Assembly: GCA_014377795.1 (NCBI GenBank)
Contig: JACMOY010000426.1
Span: forward strand, 1 to 7,794
DNA length: 7,794 nt
Direction of reading: 5' to 3'
Source: Actinomycetota bacterium
Lineage (GTDB): Bacteria > Actinomycetota > Actinomycetes > Actinomycetales > Angustibacteraceae
Below are positions 5,453-7,794 of this stretch, piece by piece. Every line of letters starts with the position of its first letter. Within the stretch, counting starts at the first letter, position 1. The translations under genes were made by a program, and so were the position numbers. The notes under the pieces are model-generated. The model was not told the origin of the DNA and did not search any database. It worked only from the letters and a program-made list of their open reading frames with translations.

Positions 5453-6558
5453 CCCGTGAGTCCGGGGCCGCCCACGACGGTGTCGACGTACGCCGTCCAG
5501 GGCAGGTCGAGGTCGGGCGGCCGCACGTTCGCGGCCAGGGCCGCGACGGCGCCGGGCTCGGTCAGCCTGCGCAGCGCGGTGACCAGGGCGGGCACCGAGC
5601 CGGGCTCGACGACCAGCCCGTCGACACCGTTGGTGACCTCGGTGGTGAACGTGCCGACGGCCGTGGCCAGCACGGGCAGCCCGTGGGTGAACCCGAGCAT
5701 CGCGTTCTGCGACGCCGTGGCCGACCGGTAGGTCAGGGCCAGGACGTCGTGGGCGGCCAGCAGCCCGGCGATCACGGTGGCCGGGACGTATCCGCTGCGC
5801 ACCTCGACCCGGTCGCGCAGAGCAGCCGAGTCGGCCAGCTCGCGCACCCGGGCACCGGCCGCACCCCACAGCTCGCCGGCGACGGTCAGGGTCGGCCCGG
5901 GCACCTGGGCCAGGGCCTCGAGCAGCAGGTCGACGCCCTTGTACTCGCGCACCATCCCCAGCGCCAGCAGTCGCGGCGGGCCCTCGTGGGGTGCGCGCGC
6001 GACCGGCGGGCCGCCGGGCAGGTGGGCGGGCAGCGCGGCCACCCGCACGTCGCGGGCACCGAGCCCGCGCGCCTCGCGGGCCTGGTCGTCGGAGTGCACG
6101 AGTGCCACGTCGACCTGGCGCAGCATCGTGCGCACCAGGGTCGCGGCGCCCGGGTGGGCCTCGTGCGGCAGGACGTTGTGGGTGACCAGGACGACCTTCG
6201 GGCCGCCGCCACCGCGACGGCGCAGCGCCCGCACCAGCGCGAGGTGGGCCGGCACGACGGCGGGGATCACGTGCACCAGGACCACCAGGTCGTACGCCCG
6301 CAGCCGTCGCCCGACGCGCACCCACGTGTCGGGGCGGGCCCACGACAGCGGTCGGGTGGTGCGGGCGTACGGCGCGAGGTCGGGGACGCCGTCCGGCACC
6401 GCCTGCTCGCCGGGGTACAGCCGCGAGGGGTACAGGTGCGACCACGACACGAGGTCGGTCTCGTGGCCGGCGGCGGCCAGCCGGGTGGCGAGCTCGGTGG
6501 TGTGGGCCGCGACACCGCCCTTGTAGGGGTGGGTCGGGCCGACGACCGCGATCCGCAC
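5449..6558 (-). CDS. GT4 family (group 1) glycosyltransferase
   Basis: The 369-residue GT-B protein transfers a sugar from a nucleotide donor. It lacks a signal peptide or membrane segments and should act at the cytosolic membrane face. The N-terminal half starts VRIAVVGPTHPYKGGVAAHT, the typical donor-side glycine loop, and includes VVLVTHNVLPHEAHP at 122-136. The C-terminal half has LALGMVREYKGVDLLLEALA at 198-217 and VLALTYRSATASQNAMLGF at 272-290, then HGLPVLATAVG. The classic E-x7-E near residues 280-288 is not present; the S/T-rich YRSATASQN segment occupies this place, as in a known subset of GT4 enzymes. The GTG at 6556-6558 starts 2 bases after the stop of the GT2 gene, and the end overlaps the flippase-like gene by four bases. 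Donor and acceptor sugars are unknown; a role in envelope glycan assembly is inferred from the operon. Confidence 0.87.
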   Translation of the reverse strand: MRIAVVGPTHPYKGGVAAHTTELATRLAAAGHETDLVSWSHLYPSRLYPGEQAVPDGVPDLAPYARTTRPLSWARPDTWVRVGRRLRAYDLVVLVHVIPAVVPAHLALVRALRRRGGGGPKVVLVTHNVLPHEAHPGAATLVRTMLRQVDVALVHSDDQAREARGLGARDVRVAALPAHLPGGPPVARAPHEGPPRLLALGMVREYKGVDLLLEALAQVPGPTLTVAGELWGAAGARVRELADSAALRDRVEVRSGYVPATVIAGLLAAHDVLALTYRSATASQNAMLGFTHGLPVLATAVGTFTTEVTNGVDGLVVEPGSVPALVTALRRLTEPGAVAALAANVRPPDLDLPWTAYVDTVVGGPGLTG

Positions 6559-6560
6559 CG

Positions 6561-7535
6561 CTAGACGCCGTCCCGGGAGCGCACGACGAGGTCGGACAGC
6601 AGCGCGAGCGAGCCGATCATCAACCCGGTGACGACCAGCAGCACCGTGCTCGCGGGGAAGTAGAACGGGTGGCGCACCATGTCGACGACGCCCTTGACCA
6701 GCCCGACGACGATCAGCCACAGGGCCGGCGGCATGAGCACCTTGAGCGGCTCGAAGTACATGACCATCCGCAGCACCTGCAGGATGTAGCGGTAGGCGTC
6801 CTTGACGAAGTGGAACTTGCTCGAGCCGGCCCGCTTCGCGTAGTCGATCTCGACGTACTTGATGTCGTGCTGGTTGGACAGGAACGAGAGCGTGATCGTG
6901 GTGACGCAGCTGAACCCGGGCGGCAGCAGGCGCAGGTAGGGCAGGGCCACCGAGCGCCGGAACGCCCGCAGGCCGGAGTTCAGGTCGGGGATCCGCTGGT
7001 TCGTCAGCCGCTCGGCGACCTTGCGGATCAGCCACTTGGCGGGCACCCGCAGGATCTTGTGGGTGCCCTCCTCGGTCAGCCGGGCCCCGACGACCTGGTC
7101 GTAGGACGGGTCGTCGCGCAGGATCCGCAGCAGCTCGGGGATGCGCTCGTTGGGGTAGGTCATGTCGGCGTCGGTCCACACGACGACCTGACCGCGCGCC
7201 ATCTGCGTGCCGATCCGCCGCGCCGTGCCCGAGCCGCCGTTGCGGCGAAACGAGACGACCTTGACGTGCGGGAACCGCAGCTCTGCCTCGCGCAGCACCT
7301 TCAGGGTGCCGTCGGTCGAGGCGTCGTCGATCGCGAGCACCTCGTAGCTGAACTCGCTGGCGTCCAGGGCCGCGCAGATGCGCTCGACCTCGGCCATCAC
7401 GTGGTCCTGCTCGTTGAACGCGGGCAGGATCACCGTCGCGTCGACCGGCACCGGCGCGGCCGGGGTCGAGGGGGTCGGCGTGGGCCCGGGCAGGATCGTC
7501 GTCGCCGGCGCGCTGGTCAGGATGTCGTCGCTCAT
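6561..7535 (-). CDS. GT2 family glycosyltransferase, polyprenyl-phosphate (DPM1/GtrB-like) type
   Basis: The protein has 324 residues from ATG 7535. A proline/threonine-rich leader (about 8-31) precedes the GT-A domain: VDATVILPAFNEQ at 31-43, AIDDASTDGT at 68-77, WTDADMTYP at 120-128 with the DxD-type metal/donor residues D122 and D124, and PDLNSGLRAFRR at 183-194. Two membrane segments follow at about 269-287 and 296-317. This arrangement is that of enzymes that load a sugar onto undecaprenyl or decaprenyl phosphate at the inner face of the membrane; the sugar is unknown. The ATG overlaps the stop of the upstream gene as ATGA, which decides the start over the in-frame GTG at 7563-7565. The GT4 gene follows after 2 bases. 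The enzyme probably supplies the lipid-linked sugar for the pathway encoded by the operon. Confidence 0.88.
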   Translation of the reverse strand: MSDDILTSAPATTILPGPTPTPSTPAAPVPVDATVILPAFNEQDHVMAEVERICAALDASEFSYEVLAIDDASTDGTLKVLREAELRFPHVKVVSFRRNGGSGTARRIGTQMARGQVVVWTDADMTYPNERIPELLRILRDDPSYDQVVGARLTEEGTHKILRVPAKWLIRKVAERLTNQRIPDLNSGLRAFRRSVALPYLRLLPPGFSCVTTITLSFLSNQHDIKYVEIDYAKRAGSSKFHFVKDAYRYILQVLRMVMYFEPLKVLMPPALWLIVVGLVKGVVDMVRHPFYFPASTVLLVVTGLMIGSLALLSDLVVRSRDGV

Positions 7536-7794
7536 GATGGGCCAGAGGATACCGGCCCCAGCCACAGGTCGACGTCGAGCGACGCCGACCCGACCGGGCG
7601 CCGGGTCAGCAACCGCTGGTCCTCGGTGGTGCGCAGGTCGACCACCTGTCGCGGCGCCGCGCCGAGCTGTTCGAGCGCCGCCGCCGACTCGGCGCTGACC
7701 AGCACCGGACGTCGCCCGGCGGCGCGCACCCCGGCCACGACGGTTCGCACGGCCGCGGCGTCCGGCGTCCCCGCACGGGACCGGACGACGACGC
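7532..7794 (-). CDS. Unidentified protein, C-terminal part; first visible gene of the glycan operon
   Basis: The last 87 codons (including stop) of a gene that enters from the right edge. The frame is open to the edge, has strong third-position G/C bias, and ends with a TGA at 7532-7534 overlapping the ATG of the GT2 gene, so it is real and translationally coupled. The visible part looks soluble, alternating strands and helices: VVAGVRAAGRRPVLVSAES, LEQLGAAPRQVVDLRTTED and a tail ending LWLGPVSSGPS. It could be the soluble C-terminal domain of a membrane glycosyltransferase, which would suit its neighbours, but no catalytic motif is in view and I do not recognise the family. An internal GTG at 7748-7750 could mark a small separate gene; the open frame before it argues for a longer protein. 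Confidence 0.6.
   Translation of the reverse strand, partial: VVVRSRAGTPDAAAVRTVVAGVRAAGRRPVLVSAESAAALEQLGAAPRQVVDLRTTEDQRLLTRRPVGSASLDVDLWLGPVSSGPS

Noticed and set aside
4286..5731. A long plus-strand open frame (481 codons) opposite the methyltransferase and flippase-like genes
   Set aside because: Its composition is Gln/His/Arg-rich low complexity, as expected from the antisense of GC-rich genes, while the minus strand encodes recognisable families.
4520..6445. A 641-codon minus-strand open frame that would fuse an Arg/Pro-rich protein to the flippase-like protein
   Set aside because: The part above 5452 lies out of frame over the GT4 gene, has the low-complexity R/G/A/P composition of a shadow frame, and the real membrane protein starts cleanly at the GTGA overlap.
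5449..7179. A 576-codon minus-strand frame that would extend the GT4 enzyme N-terminally
   Set aside because: The extra part overlaps the GT2 gene in another frame and has no domain; the GT4 fold begins at VRIAVVGPTH, encoded from 6558.
1..7794. CRISPR arrays, tRNA or rRNA genes, insertion sequences, integration sites
   Set aside because: I saw no regularly spaced repeats, no tRNA TPsiC-like arm in a cloverleaf context, and no transposase or integrase sequence on either strand.

Overview
The window is a high-GC segment with strong G/C preference at third codon positions. Its gene families are a DUF222/13E12-repeat protein, a DUF3105 membrane protein, a DinB-fold protein with a pentapeptide-repeat N-terminus and a GH114-type remnant, with frequent GTG starts. 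Together these point to an actinobacterium (Actinomycetota); I cannot name the genus with confidence.

Left part (1-2074, all minus strand). The window opens with the first 70 codons of a DUF222-type gene. Its GTG start sits inside a near-perfect actinobacterial LexA/SOS box, and a well-spaced -35/-10 pair predicts a leaderless SOS-controlled transcript. About 220 bases without a convincing gene follow, then an N-terminally truncated GH114-type (endo-alpha-1,4-polygalactosaminidase-like) pseudogene abutting an intact AlkA-like DNA glycosylase gene.

Middle part (2075-3655, plus strand). Divergent from the glycosylase is a pentapeptide-repeat/DinB-fold fusion protein, then a single-pass DUF3105 membrane protein. 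The 112-base divergent region holds an inverted repeat and a weak match to the RecA-independent (PafBC-type) damage promoter. With the SOS box and the glycosylase, this gives the left half a possible DNA-damage-response theme, which is inference.

Right part (3682-7794, minus strand). A tight operon, transcribed leftward from beyond the window edge, encodes an unidentified protein (C-terminus only), a polyprenyl-phosphate-type GT2 glycosyltransferase with two C-terminal membrane segments, a cytosolic GT4 glycosyltransferase, a multi-spanning flippase-like protein of the LPG-synthase TM family, and a class I SAM methyltransferase. Junctions are 4-base overlaps or gaps of 2-10 bases, so the products are probably made together. 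The likely pathway builds a cell-envelope glycan or glycolipid: the GT2 charges a lipid carrier, the GT4 extends it, the membrane protein helps with transport or membrane function, and the methyltransferase decorates it. The operon converges on the DUF3105 gene at a short hairpin.

I found no tRNA, rRNA, CRISPR array, insertion sequence or clearly novel multi-gene system. The most distinctive signals are the start codon embedded in the SOS box and the GH114 deletion scar.
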